Assembly (NCBI GenBank): GCA_014526335.1
Contig: JACTAT010000209.1
Location: forward strand, 62,001-126,000
Direction of reading: 5' to 3'
DNA: 64,000 bases
Source of the DNA: Chrysaora quinquecirrha
Lineage: Eukaryota; Cnidaria; Scyphozoa; Semaeostomeae; Pelagiidae
In this document: one piece after another, positions 13,226 through 23,200 of the stretch
Position numbering within the stretch: the first letter of the stretch is position 1
Layout of the letters: the number at the start of each line of letters is the position of its first letter
Made by a program: the position numbers and the translations under genes
The notes under the pieces: model-generated
Told to the model about the DNA's origin: nothing
Database searches by the model: none
The model's input: the letters and a program-made list of their open reading frames with translations, nothing else

Positions 13226-13345
13226 AACTTCAAAATTGTGATAAACACCAGAATCATTTTCGGGCAGACTTAAAAGAGTGTCAGACGAAAAAAACTTTTT
13301 AGTATGCCCGAAAATTATTCCGCTGTTCATCACAATTTTGAAGTG
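13226..13345. repeat. Hairpin-forming MITE-like palindrome
   Basis: The left arm begins ACTTCAAAATTGTGATAAAC and runs to ATTTTCGGGCA. The right arm, read as reverse complement, begins ACTTCAAAATTGTGATGAAC and runs to ATTTTCGGGCATACT. The arms are about 44 nt with a handful of mismatches, around a loop of roughly 30 nt. Related half-copies with TATGCCCGAAAATG or GGGCATACTTA occur near 51395, 21590 and 40515. The copies near 13280, 21800, 51360 and 60940 also share a GAGTGTCAGA-like stretch, so this is a dispersed family. Confidence 0.6.
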
Positions 13346-13399
13346 TCAGTTGCTAGTTCAGACAAGACGTAATTGGTTGGGGGTTAGTCTCAATGGGGC

Positions 13400-13486
13400 T
13401 CTATGTATAATTTGGGTACTGGGGATGTGCCCCCTTGTTGGGGCACTATGTATAATTTGGGTACCAGGGATGTGCCCCCTGGTATA
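13400..13486 (+). repeat. 44-bp tandem duplication
   Basis: Two consecutive copies of a 44-nt segment containing CTATGTATAATTTGGGTAC followed by GGGATGTGCCCCCT, starting at about 13400 and 13444. They differ at a few positions. No coding role is apparent. Confidence 0.7.
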
Positions 13487-13641
13487 GATTTTCACAATTT
13501 TCTTATAAGGAACAATCTCCATCTTCATAATTTCCTGGCCCCTAAAACTGAGGAGTGCATTGAGGGGCATTTCACTCCTCAAAATCGTGTATGAGATTTC
13601 CAACATTTTTCCCAGAAAACAATAGGTTTTTACAGTAGCTA

Positions 13642-14048
13642 CACGTTTTTTTATTCATAGGGAACCTACCTCAAGGCCTAGTTCTTAAAGTTCCTTATGT
13701 TTGGACCTCTTTTGAAGCAATTGTAGCTCCAAAAGTTCCTTAATTTTTCCTTGATTTTTACTGTACATTCAGTGTCATAACAATAATAGAAATACACTTG
13801 CATGAAAGCAAAGTTCAAGATTACTCAAGGTAACATTTGATACATGCGTAACATACAATTTATGTGATTTTCGACTGCAAATGAATGGAACCAGCTTTCT
13901 AATTCTTGATTGTTTGCAGTGATAAAAATATTCAACAATGAAAAGTTCCTTAGTGATTTTTTCTTTAGTACATAGTATAAGTTCATTAAGTTTTCGGGCC
14001 TTCTACATGTAGGTTCGTTATAAAGTGGTTCCTTACAATAAAAGCTTG
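13642..14048. mobile_element. MITE, AAGGAAC variant, abutting the next MITE
   Basis: TA flanks lie at 13640-13641 and 14049-14050. The left end is CACGTTTTTTTATTCATAGG followed by GAACC; the right end is GGTTCCTTACAATAAAAGC then TTG, whose reverse complement resembles the left end. Inside, AGTTCCTTA occurs several times, the same motif in the opposite orientation. Its right TA is also the left TA of the element at 14051, so one element inserted next to or into the end of the other. Confidence 0.6.
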
Positions 14049-14050
14049 TA

Positions 14051-14435
14051 CACGTTTTTTTTATAAGAAACTGGTTTATAAGAAACTTAGAACTAGACAC
14101 CCCAAAAGTTAAGAAACTTTTAGAACTAGGAGGAAGGAGTTAAGAAACTTAAGAAATTTTTGTGTCTGTTTTCCAACATACTGATTTCATATTTGTGGAC
14201 GTAGTAATCAATTCTCAAGCATTTCCGTGCGATTTCTCGCACCAGCATCGCTAATTCTTTGTAATACAATAATATTATTAATTTGCTTTCTATATTCACT
14301 TTTTTATCGTTTTAACTGCAATTTATTTCCATTAAATTAAGAAACTGTTTAGAAACTTTTAGAACTAAAATTGGGCCAAAAATTAAGAAACTGTTAGAAC
14401 TAGGCCCCGAGCCAGGTTTCTTATAAAAAAACATG
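14051..14435. mobile_element. MITE, AAGAAAC variant, copy 1
   Basis: TA-flanked 385-bp element. The left end is CACGTTTTTTTTATAAGAAA(C); the right end is GGTTTCTTATAAAAAAACAT(G), an obvious terminal inverted repeat. The interior is packed with TTAAGAAACT and TTAGAACTA motifs near both ends and a unique centre containing TGTGGACGTAGTAATCAATT. The copy at 48928-49313 is very similar along its whole length, which defines the element's borders. Confidence 0.82.
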
Positions 14436-14437
14436 TA

Positions 14438-15025
14438 TTCGAGGAAATTATGGTATTAAAAAGGGCACTGTTGCTCCTTGGCATCCTCAGAAAAAGCAGG
14501 AGGGCTCCAGACTTCCAATCCTGTTCCCCGCTCCTTTGCCCCCATAGCCTCAATAATTTTAGCAGTGGAAAGAAATGAAAAGGAATATTAACTAAAACAA
14601 GACACAATCTTTAAATTCTTACCCAGTTGATAACATGCATGGCTACACAAGTAACCATGGCATGCTGTGATTAAATGAACATCTTTTTTTTTCTTTTATC
14701 CATATTAACTGGTCACTAGGACAAAAATTAATTAATAAGACAATTATTTCCCTATCTTAATAGTCTATTGAAATATCTTCACTATCACTCATTTGCAAAC
14801 AAGTGCAATTAATATATATTTTTTTTAAAATTGTTTGTTTATAATGACCTACTTAAAGGTAATAAAAAGTTTTTTGGTAATTAGAATCATTTTATTGACC
14901 ATAAATAATGTGGTAAATTAGATTCTTGACCCAAAACAAAACCATTAAATTGGAATTGTGTTAAAAATCATATCAGGGGGTGTAGTTAGGACATGTAACT
15001 CAGTTAACTCAAATGTTGGCCATTA
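14438..15025. other. No recognisable gene
   Basis: AT-rich sequence with homopolymer stretches near 14690 and 14820. Short open frames here have no recognisable content. Confidence 0.45.
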
Positions 15026-15302
15026 CTAAAGTGGGGAACGTCGGGGGACGGCATGGGAATGGCAGGGAACGACATGGGAACAGCGGGGAATGAGGGATAG
15101 CCTTGGGGAACGACATGGGAACGGCGGGGAATGACGGGGAACGGCGGGGAATGACAGATTACGGCATGGGAATGACGGAGAATGGCACGGGAGGGGTGGG
15201 GAATGACTGGTAACCTTGGGGAACGGCATGAAAATGACGGGGAACGACGGAGAATGACGGGGAACGACATCGGAACGGCGGAGAATGACGGGGGACGGCA
15301 GA
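15026..15302 (+). repeat. GGGGAACGGC-type minisatellite
   Basis: A degenerate tandem repeat of roughly 10-11 nt (variants of GGGGAACGACATGGGAACGG) runs for about 275 bp. It is strongly G-rich on the + strand. The open frames on both strands are by-products of the repeat. It lies about 190 bp before the assembly gap. Confidence 0.85.
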
Positions 15303-15487
15303 AGTTTGAAAAAACTGAATATTCGTATACACCTTTTCAACAAAGAGCCTCGTTTTCAAAATTTGCGAAAATTGTTCGTAAAAATATTTTGACCCCATAT
15401 TCAGATTGAGCACCTTCACTTTAGTGTTGAGGCAAATTTTTACGCTTCTATTCCTTAAGATGTCGATTTTATAGCGATGAAAAGATT

Positions 15488-15987
15488 NNNNNNNNNNNNN
15501 NNNNNNNNNNNNNNNNNNNNNNNNNNNNNNNNNNNNNNNNNNNNNNNNNNNNNNNNNNNNNNNNNNNNNNNNNNNNNNNNNNNNNNNNNNNNNNNNNNNN
15601 NNNNNNNNNNNNNNNNNNNNNNNNNNNNNNNNNNNNNNNNNNNNNNNNNNNNNNNNNNNNNNNNNNNNNNNNNNNNNNNNNNNNNNNNNNNNNNNNNNNN
15701 NNNNNNNNNNNNNNNNNNNNNNNNNNNNNNNNNNNNNNNNNNNNNNNNNNNNNNNNNNNNNNNNNNNNNNNNNNNNNNNNNNNNNNNNNNNNNNNNNNNN
15801 NNNNNNNNNNNNNNNNNNNNNNNNNNNNNNNNNNNNNNNNNNNNNNNNNNNNNNNNNNNNNNNNNNNNNNNNNNNNNNNNNNNNNNNNNNNNNNNNNNNN
15901 NNNNNNNNNNNNNNNNNNNNNNNNNNNNNNNNNNNNNNNNNNNNNNNNNNNNNNNNNNNNNNNNNNNNNNNNNNNNNNNNNNNNNNN
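15488..15987. other. Assembly gap, exactly 500 N
   Basis: An unbroken run of 500 N. The round number suggests a placeholder gap of unknown or estimated size. Any exon inside it, such as missing N-terminal SSBP exons, would be invisible. Confidence 0.99.
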
Positions 15988-17037
15988 ATGTCCTTTGAAA
16001 AGAAAGCAGGTTCTTGTGTACAAGTAACAGGTGGTTAAATACGCAGCTAAGAACAAAGCGATGTTAGAACTCTGTGCTACGAATGGAACACCCGTGCAGA
16101 TATTCTCTGTCTTCTTTGTTCTTTGAACAAGTACCGCTTGTGGTTCTCGTGTCGGCAGTAAACAAGACCTCAGGGTCACCTTTCTTTTCGAATTCTCCAT
16201 ATCATAACGGGGGTAATACTTCGAAAATTACAATATGCCTAAGAAACAGCTTGCATTGCTGTAAAAGTCGTTATGGAGATTATGCTTAGAAAGTAAATGT
16301 TTTTGCCGTGTAGTCTTGGACTTCGGACAGTTGCTTGTATTCCTACTATCATTTTTTTGAAATTTTCAGTCCCCGCTACTTAGATCAGTTGAAATAAAAC
16401 CTGGAGATTGTCGGATGCACCGAAACTGCTCTTTTACACTCTATGTTACATTCTATTATATTGCATTGCATTGGATTCTAATGTACATTGGTCCACCTAC
16501 TTATTGACCAACCATGCTTTATCAGCTCCCAAGTATCCAGACCCCTGCTACTGCTCGGGGCCGTAGAGTACTTTTGGTCCGGCACTGTTTTGATGGGTTT
16601 GTTTTAGCTGCTTAGTGACTTGCTGCTCTTTTGATTTGAAGCAAGTAAACAAAGCACAGATTGGGTAATATAGAAGAGTTTTGAGAATTGTGTTGATCTA
16701 CTCTAAAGGCGAGGCATTTATGGGACCTTTTCAATCACTTCTACGTAGCTGTGGAAACTTTCTTATAGTTTTCGGTATGTTGCGAATAAGGATGTTAATC
16801 CACACTGTGTGCCTCATGGATAGGTGGAATTGGATCTCAATTTTTCACGCGAAGAGAGAGGTTTCCCCAGTACACCTGCCATTCACTGCACTTTCTGTTG
16901 GAATGTGCGTTCTAACGAATCACGAAAACTAGAAATGACCTGTGTTGTTCGTTGTGCAGTCACGCAAAGGATTTCGCCAAGTGAGGATTCGGTTTTAGGG
17001 AGGTCGATAGGGTCTACAAGTTCACATTAGCGACAGT
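15988..17037. other. No recognisable gene
   Basis: Unique-looking sequence after the gap. Short open frames exist on both strands but none shows recognisable domains or splice-supported exons. Confidence 0.45.
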
Positions 17038-17126
17038 GGAGGCTTCCCTGAAAGATGGCGGCTGTGCTGTTCTTTTTTTTTATCAAGTGCTTTTTGATGG
17101 GATTCTTGGAATAATTTCCTTAATTA

Positions 17127-17489
17127 CGCTCATTTTATTTAATAAGAAACATACTATAAGAAACTATATATGCCTTTTCTAAAAATCAAGAAACTCTTCT
17201 ATGTGGTCTAAGAAGTTAGAAAAAAAAACTAAGAAACTATTTGCGCTTAAAAATGTAGCATTGTATTTAAATGATGTGCTTTGTGAAATGTTTACTTGAA
17301 AATAAAACCCCAAACCTATAATACTTGGGTCAATACCTGAAAATGTCCATATTTTGACTGCTAAGAACATGATACTTCATTTTAAACCCTTATTTCACGA
17401 AATTTTCAAAATTTCAATTTTTAAGTTAAGAAGCTCTGCAAGAAAATTTTAATACCAATTGTGCATAGTTTCTTATAAAAAAATAAGTG
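17127..17489. mobile_element. MITE, diverged AAGAAAC variant
   Basis: TA flanks at 17125-17126 and 17490-17491. The left end is CGCTCATTTTATTTAATAAG then AAAC; the right end is GTTTCTTATAAAAAAATAAG then TG. Internal AAGAAACT copies lie at about 17160, 17190 and 17233. The length of 363 bp fits the family. Confidence 0.6.
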
Positions 17490-17561
17490 TACTACAGCTG
17501 AACACAAACACGTTGAGTTCGTTTTCATTGGATTCCCGTACATAAGGACATTATTCCCACA

Positions 17562-17936
17562 CCCGGGGGTAACTTCAATAGATCCGTGACGGGGGTGTGC
17601 CATTTTCGTAATAAAAAGTTGACCCCAAAATTTATGAAAATTCTAAAAATTATACCCCAAAATTCATAAAGAAATGTTAATATAATAAAAAGAAATACTT
17701 AAAAGTCTTTTTTTAGAATTGTACAGCTGAAATTTATTTGGCAGTTATCGTGACTTTATCAAAATTGATCATCTTAGCAAAAATGATATCCCAAGTTTGT
17801 AATTCTAGCAAATTTGATACCCCAAAATTTATTTTCCACCCCTTAAAAGGTACCTCAAAAAATGGCACATCCCGTACCCATACATAAGGGAGTTACCCCC
17901 GAGTTACCCCCCCCCCCCCGGAGTCCCCCCCCCGGG
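17562..17936. mobile_element. CCCGGG-ended element with 8-bp target duplication (copy 1)
   Basis: The element starts CCCGGGGGTAACTTC and ends GGAGTCCCCCCCCCGGG, giving matching inverted ends. It is flanked by a perfect direct repeat TTCCCACA at 17554-17561 and 17937-17944. An 8-bp duplication is typical of hAT (also P-type) DNA transposons. The 375-bp body encodes no convincing protein, so it is non-autonomous. Confidence 0.75.
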
Positions 17937-18022
17937 TTCCCACACCTTCTTAATACCTTCGAAAATCCTTAATAAAAACAGAGGACTGACAGAAACGGCC
18001 GCCATCTTTGCGGAAGCCTCTT

Positions 18023-18773
18023 CAAGTAATTTGCGAAAGCCAAGAGTATGGTTTCTCGAGAACTTTGTAGGACATAAAAGTTCGTTTGATTAAAAATAAA
18101 GTCATTATAAAAACAATGTACTAATCTTCAGCTTTTAACAGTACCGGCCATGCTAGTGTTACTATCCTTTTAATTAGATATTGTCAAAGGGTGGCTGCGG
18201 CATGGGTGAATTTCCGTCTCTTACGACCACAACTTTTAAAGGTCTCTATTTTTATAACTGCTTTTAATCGTATGTGGTTTCCAGTTCAGCTCTGACCCAA
18301 GAAATTCGCCGAATGCTTGTTTTCTCACAAGAAGTAGAAATCTATCAGTAGTGTAGAAACAGGCCAACAAGGTAGTGCGAATAAAGTGCTTTTTGATTTA
18401 GCATTTTCACCATTTTTGACGCCCCACGGCCATATAACTTTAGGTATCCAGACTTGGAAATATAGCCTGGACGCCATTTTAAATTTAGATTAAAAAAGAG
18501 AAACAGCTATACAGGTATTTGAAAATGTTTGAAAACAGATAGCGAGGGAACATTTGCTGCTGAAAAAATCTCGTAAACAACTGCATAAAACGTAGCCATA
18601 AATTATTTTGTTTTCATGTAAAGCCTGTTCGGTTTTTGAAAAGTTAATCAATTCCTCAGAATTTCATATTCATCTACTGAAAACTGGAAAACGTTTTCAT
18701 GGTGGGATGTGACCTAAGTGTGACCGTCTGTGAAAGCCATTCTTCAAGGCACGTTTTCCTCATAGAAGCTAGA
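18023..18773. other. No recognisable gene
   Basis: AT-rich sequence; no supported exon, RNA gene or clear repeat boundary. Confidence 0.45.
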
Positions 18774-19010
18774 GGTGATGTGGCCGAGTGGTCAAGGCGT
18801 TCGGCTCACGATCGAAAGGTCTTTAGTTCGGATTTCGTCGGGACCACTTTCCACAAGCTTACAGTCTACGCAGCTTTCCATCCTTCCGTCCAAGGTCGGA
18901 AATCAGTACCCCGGATATTCATTCTAGTATCAGTCTGGGGTACAATGTGTAGGTCCACAGGTCCACATCAGCTGTGTAGCTGCCAGAACTACTGACCTCG
19001 GTTAATACAT
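18774..19010 (+). mobile_element. tRNA-derived SINE, family 1 (full 5' end)
   Basis: The head reads GATGTGGCCGAGTGGTCAAG then GCGTTCGGCTCACGATCG, close to a class II (Leu/Ser-type) tRNA with an A box TGGCCGAGTGG and a degraded B box. The body GGGACCACTTTCCACAAGC and CCATCCTTCCGTCCAAGGTC is shared with the reverse-strand copy at 57363-57562. The tRNA-like fold is not intact, so this is a SINE rather than a tRNA gene. Confidence 0.75.
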
Positions 19011-19139
19011 AAAGATTGTTTGCTCGCCTGCTATACAGTAGTGATTATTATATATGATATGTTTACTTAATAAGTTTAATATGTATTTAATAAGTTTAAT
19101 ATGTTTACTTAATATGTTTACTTAATTCGGCGGGCTGGA

Positions 19140-20255
19140 GCCACCTGTGGGAATTGACATCAAATACCGAATGGATGGATCGGTATTCAACCTCAAGCGG
19201 CTCCAAGCCAAAACAAAGGTCTCCAACTACACCATCAATGACCTGTGTTTGCAGACGATTGCGCCCTCAATGCCTCCACGGAGGAAGACATGCAGCGCAA
19301 CGTTGATCTGTTCTCACAAGCCTGCGACAACTTCGGCCTCACCATCAGCACCAAGAAAACCGAAGTACTGCACCAACCAGCCCCAGGCAAGACGTACGTT
19401 GATCCGAACATCACCATCAACGGGCAGCGGCTAAACACTGTAGACAAGTTCACCTACCTTGGCAGTACACTTTCCAGAAACGTCACTATTGACGAAGAAA
19501 TTACAGTAAGATTAGCCAAGGCGAGCAGCGCGTTTGGTAGACTCCAAAAGAACGTCTGGAACAGAAACGGAATCTCCATCGCTACCAAAATGAAAGTCTA
19601 TCGTGCTGTCGTGTTGACAACGCTGCTATATGGTTGCGAAACATGGACAGTATACCAGCGCCATGCCAAGAAGCTCAATCAATTCCACACGCGCTGCCTC
19701 AGAAAGCTACTCGGTATCAAGTGGCAAGACAAAATTCCCAACACAGAGGTCTTGGATCGCGCTGGTCTGCCAAGCATCCACACATCGCTCATGAAATCTC
19801 AACTACGCTGGTCTGGCCATGTTGCCCGAATGGCTGATAATCGCATTCCGAAAATGCTGTTGTTTGGCGAGCTCAAACAGGGGAAAAGATCGCAAGGAGG
19901 GCCGAAAAAGCGTTTCAAGGACACCCTCAAAGCTTCCCTCAAAGCCTTCAGCATCGACACTAGCTCATGGGAGCAAGCAGCACAAAACAGACCAGCGTGG
20001 CGCACTGCGATCCATCGAGGCGCCGTGACGTCTGAGCAAACCAGCTCTGCATCAGCGGTAGCGCGCAGGCAGGCAAGAAAGGCTGCAGCCGCGGGGCCAA
20101 GGGAAGCGACGATCCCCTGTCCACACTGCCCACGGCTGTTCAAGGCCAGAATTGGACTTATAAGCCACCTGAGAACGCACCAACAGCGGCAAGGCAACAG
20201 CGGGTGAAATGACAAAGAGAAGAAGATGGTCTTCGTCATTCCGTGACGGACAACA
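19140..20255 (+). pseudogene. 5'-truncated LINE: reverse transcriptase C-terminus plus C2H2 finger
   Basis: A 320-codon open frame from 19245 begins at the RT catalytic box (FADDCAL) and continues through the thumb and tail (FTYLGSTLS, LLYGCETWTVYQRHAKKLNQ, LRWSGHVARM). It ends in a C2H2 zinc finger, CPHCPRLFKARIGLISHLRT then H, a common tail of this LINE type. Just upstream, 19152-19244 encodes GIDIKYRMDGSVFNLKRLQA and TKVSNYTINDL in another frame; a 1-nt deletion in GACCTGTGTTTGCAGAC separates it from FADD. The element is 5'-truncated and frameshifted. Flanking ACTTAATA sequence on both sides may be a target duplication. It ends about 40 bp before an SSBP exon. Confidence 0.88.
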
Positions 20256-20290
20256 AACAACTTAATAAGTATTGACTTCTCTTTTTCTAG

Positions 20291-23200
20291 AATTCTGGAA
20301 CGTTACCGTCTCCCAGCTATGCTCCTGGACCTCAAAATGAAATGGGCATGGGTATGCAACCTGGGTTTTATCAGGTAAGGTTTTTACGTCCTCACGTTAA
20401 GTTGATTTATTAAACGTTTACAAAAGTGCTTCACATTAATAGCTCCATATTGCACCCTTTCGCCGTACTTTGAATTTTCCAATCTTTCCATAAGTTGTAA
20501 GTTGAAAAGGACATGATCAACACGGAATAAAAAGCTCCTTTACTGAGAACCAAAAAGGTCGGTTAACGTGTTCTTACTGTAGCTCAGAATATTATTTTAG
20601 TAATTAAATTGAGACTTAAGTGTACTGATTTCATTATTTGAAGTGTGCTTGAATGATTGTGTATCATTCCGAGATTGTAGATTCCTTTCCCTTTTTACCA
20701 AAATTTAGCTTGAATTGTGTTTAAGCAAGAATTCTTTCAAATCTTTTTTAAGTTTATTAAGTCTGAACTCAGACTAGAAAAGTGGTTGCCCAAGAGTATA
20801 ATCAAATGATCGAAATTAGTGTAAAAAATCCTCGAGCTAAATTTGTGTATTGGCTTTCAGCTATCCATCATTGTTGAGAATTTATTGATGATTTTGATGA
20901 TTTTATCCTTCAATTTTTTGTTTCTAATATGTATTAAAAGCATTTTTTTCCCCGCCAGCCTCCTTCACACACTCGGCATCCGAGTCTGTCACAGTCACAA
21001 ACGTCTCCTCATCCGCAACCTTCGCCTTTGCCACAAACTCCTGCACAAGCCATGATGCACAGCCAGGTTTGTACTTTTTATAAACGCTACTCACGTTTGC
21101 GTCTTAATCATCATCATCATCTCCATAATCATCATCATCATCTCCATAATCATTATGGCCACTATCAACGTCATCGGCATCTTCGTCATCGTCGTCATCA
21201 TCGTCATTACTTTCTTCATCATCATCACCATCTTGGTCATCATCACCATGATCATCATCAACATCAGCATAATGATCAACACCATTATCATCATCAACTC
21301 CATCATCACCCTCATCACCATCACCCTCATCACCATCAACTTCAAAATAATCTTCAACACCATCATTACCATCAACATAATCAACTTCAGCGTCTTCGTC
21401 GTCATCACCGTCATCACCACCTGCACCATTAACACCATCATCAACATCGAGCATCACCATCACCATCATCGTCATTATTGTCATCATGCGATCATCATCA
21501 TCCACATCATCATCATCATCATCACCATCTTCATCATAATCATCATTCTCATGGAAAGCACAATTTTATTGCGCTATAAACAGCGGAAACATTTTTGGGC
21601 ATACTTAACAGGTTTTTTCGTCTAACATTTCTGAGAGTATAAACGTCAGAAATGACCGAGTAAGGAAAAGTCACGGATTCTGTGAGTGCTTTTGAGTATG
21701 TCCAAGATGATTCACGCAATTAAGTACAGCAACCAGATTTTTCGGATGAACAAAGGCAAAGGTTAGACATGTTAGACAAATTTTCAAAATTGTGAGAAAC
21801 AACGGAAACATCTCTGGACATAATTAAAATCTTTTCTCCTCTGACACTCCTCAGAGTATAAACCTCAGAAACAGAAAGAAACTTTTGGTTAAAGCAGAAT
21901 TTATACCCAGTTTTAGATCGAAATGCACCAATTATAAAATGAAGCCGAATTTGTATTGTGTTTCAAATACCAATGTCTGCTTCCCGCATTATATGCCCTG
22001 AGATGCTTCCACTGTTTCTCGCAATTCTGAAATTTTGTACCACGCAAAATTTTTCAAGTGTTGTGTTGTTTGGATAGACTTATTACATTCCTCCCACTTT
22101 TTCGGAAACAGCTAGCTACTAACAACTATCATAACATTAAAGCTGTTTCCTCGGGGTATTTGGAGCGGGATGGTGGAGTCTGGAGGAGCGTAGACTACGA
22201 CGAATGTAATAAGTCTATTGATGGGATTACTGCCTGTTTGAAGATCTTTTTCTGAGACAAGATCATATCATGTTAAATTGACTTTAAATGGTCAATGATC
22301 TTTAACTTAGAAAATACCTGTTGTTTTTAGCTAAATACCAGTACCTCATGTCCAAGTAAATGATTTTTAATTATTTTGATTGCTCTATTGATGTCCTTGT
22401 TTAGTACATGCAAGCTCGATATGGAGGACCACGTCCACCTGGTTTACGAATGCCCGGACAGGTATGAAGCGTTTCATTATGCTATTCTCGCTGGATGCTA
22501 ATCTCTGAATTTGTAACGAGGCTAAGATAAGATGGTCTAAAAACCCCCCTCGGGATGTATTTAGCCAGGCACTGACCTTCAAAGGGTATTTGTTGGGTGA
22601 TAAAACTCAGTGCGTATGACTTAGCCATCCTTCTGCAGCAACTCGCAATAAACGATAAAGCTGCCCTCAACTCCTCCCGTAGCGAAGGTATTACCACTCG
22701 CTATCTTTCAAACAGCAAAGCCTCCTTCACACACTCCATATCTTACCCATTTGAAAGGAAGAGAGTAGGGTTCGGTGAGAATAAACTACTTAGTTTAATT
22801 TGAGTTTCTCCACAAGTGGCATACCACAATAGATCGGATTCGAACCTGGATTGCTTGACGAAAGAACCAACGACGTTTCCACTAGCTCAATGAAATCGTC
22901 GAGTAACTCTCCAAGCCATACAAAAGCTCTCCTCCCGTTTCACTTTTATGTTTCGGCTATGTTGAGCCTTCATTAGCATCAAAACTTTTTTTTATATATT
23001 TGTCATTGATGGCATTGGTTTAATGGTTTAATTTGAATTTTGTTTTCGTTGTTTGATTTGAACCCTTTTCTCTATGGAAATACATTATCTTCCGGCTTTA
23101 AAAATTGAAATATGCAGTAAATACAATTTAGAATTTTTCTTTAAGAAGACTTAATATGCTTTCGTGAACCTGAAGAATTCAACCAGACACCGAACACCCG

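Larger units (their letters stand above)
17038..18022. mobile_element. Composite element bounded by an inverted GGAGGCTTCC / AAGATGGCGGC repeat
   Basis: The left boundary reads GGAGGCTTCCCTGAAAGATG then GCGGC. The right boundary, as reverse complement, reads GAGGCTTCCGCAAAGATGGC then GGCC. Similarity weakens beyond about 25 bp. The interval contains two complete smaller insertions (17127-17489 and 17562-17936), so it looks like an older transposon used as a landing site. I found no target duplication, so the call is tentative. Confidence 0.45.

Noticed and set aside
15004..15419. Pro/Ser/Arg-rich frames near 15.0-15.4 kb
   Set aside because: They are created by the 10-11 nt minisatellite on both strands.
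15469..16200. Long open frames across the N run
   Set aside because: They exist only because Ns are read through; no sequence supports them.
18774..18860. Functional tRNA-Ser/Leu gene
   Set aside because: The A box is good but the B box and acceptor stem are degraded, and the downstream body is shared with another SINE copy.
21028..21625. His-rich, Asp-rich and Ile-rich open frames
   Set aside because: They are translations of one CAT microsatellite in several frames, lying in an SSBP intron.
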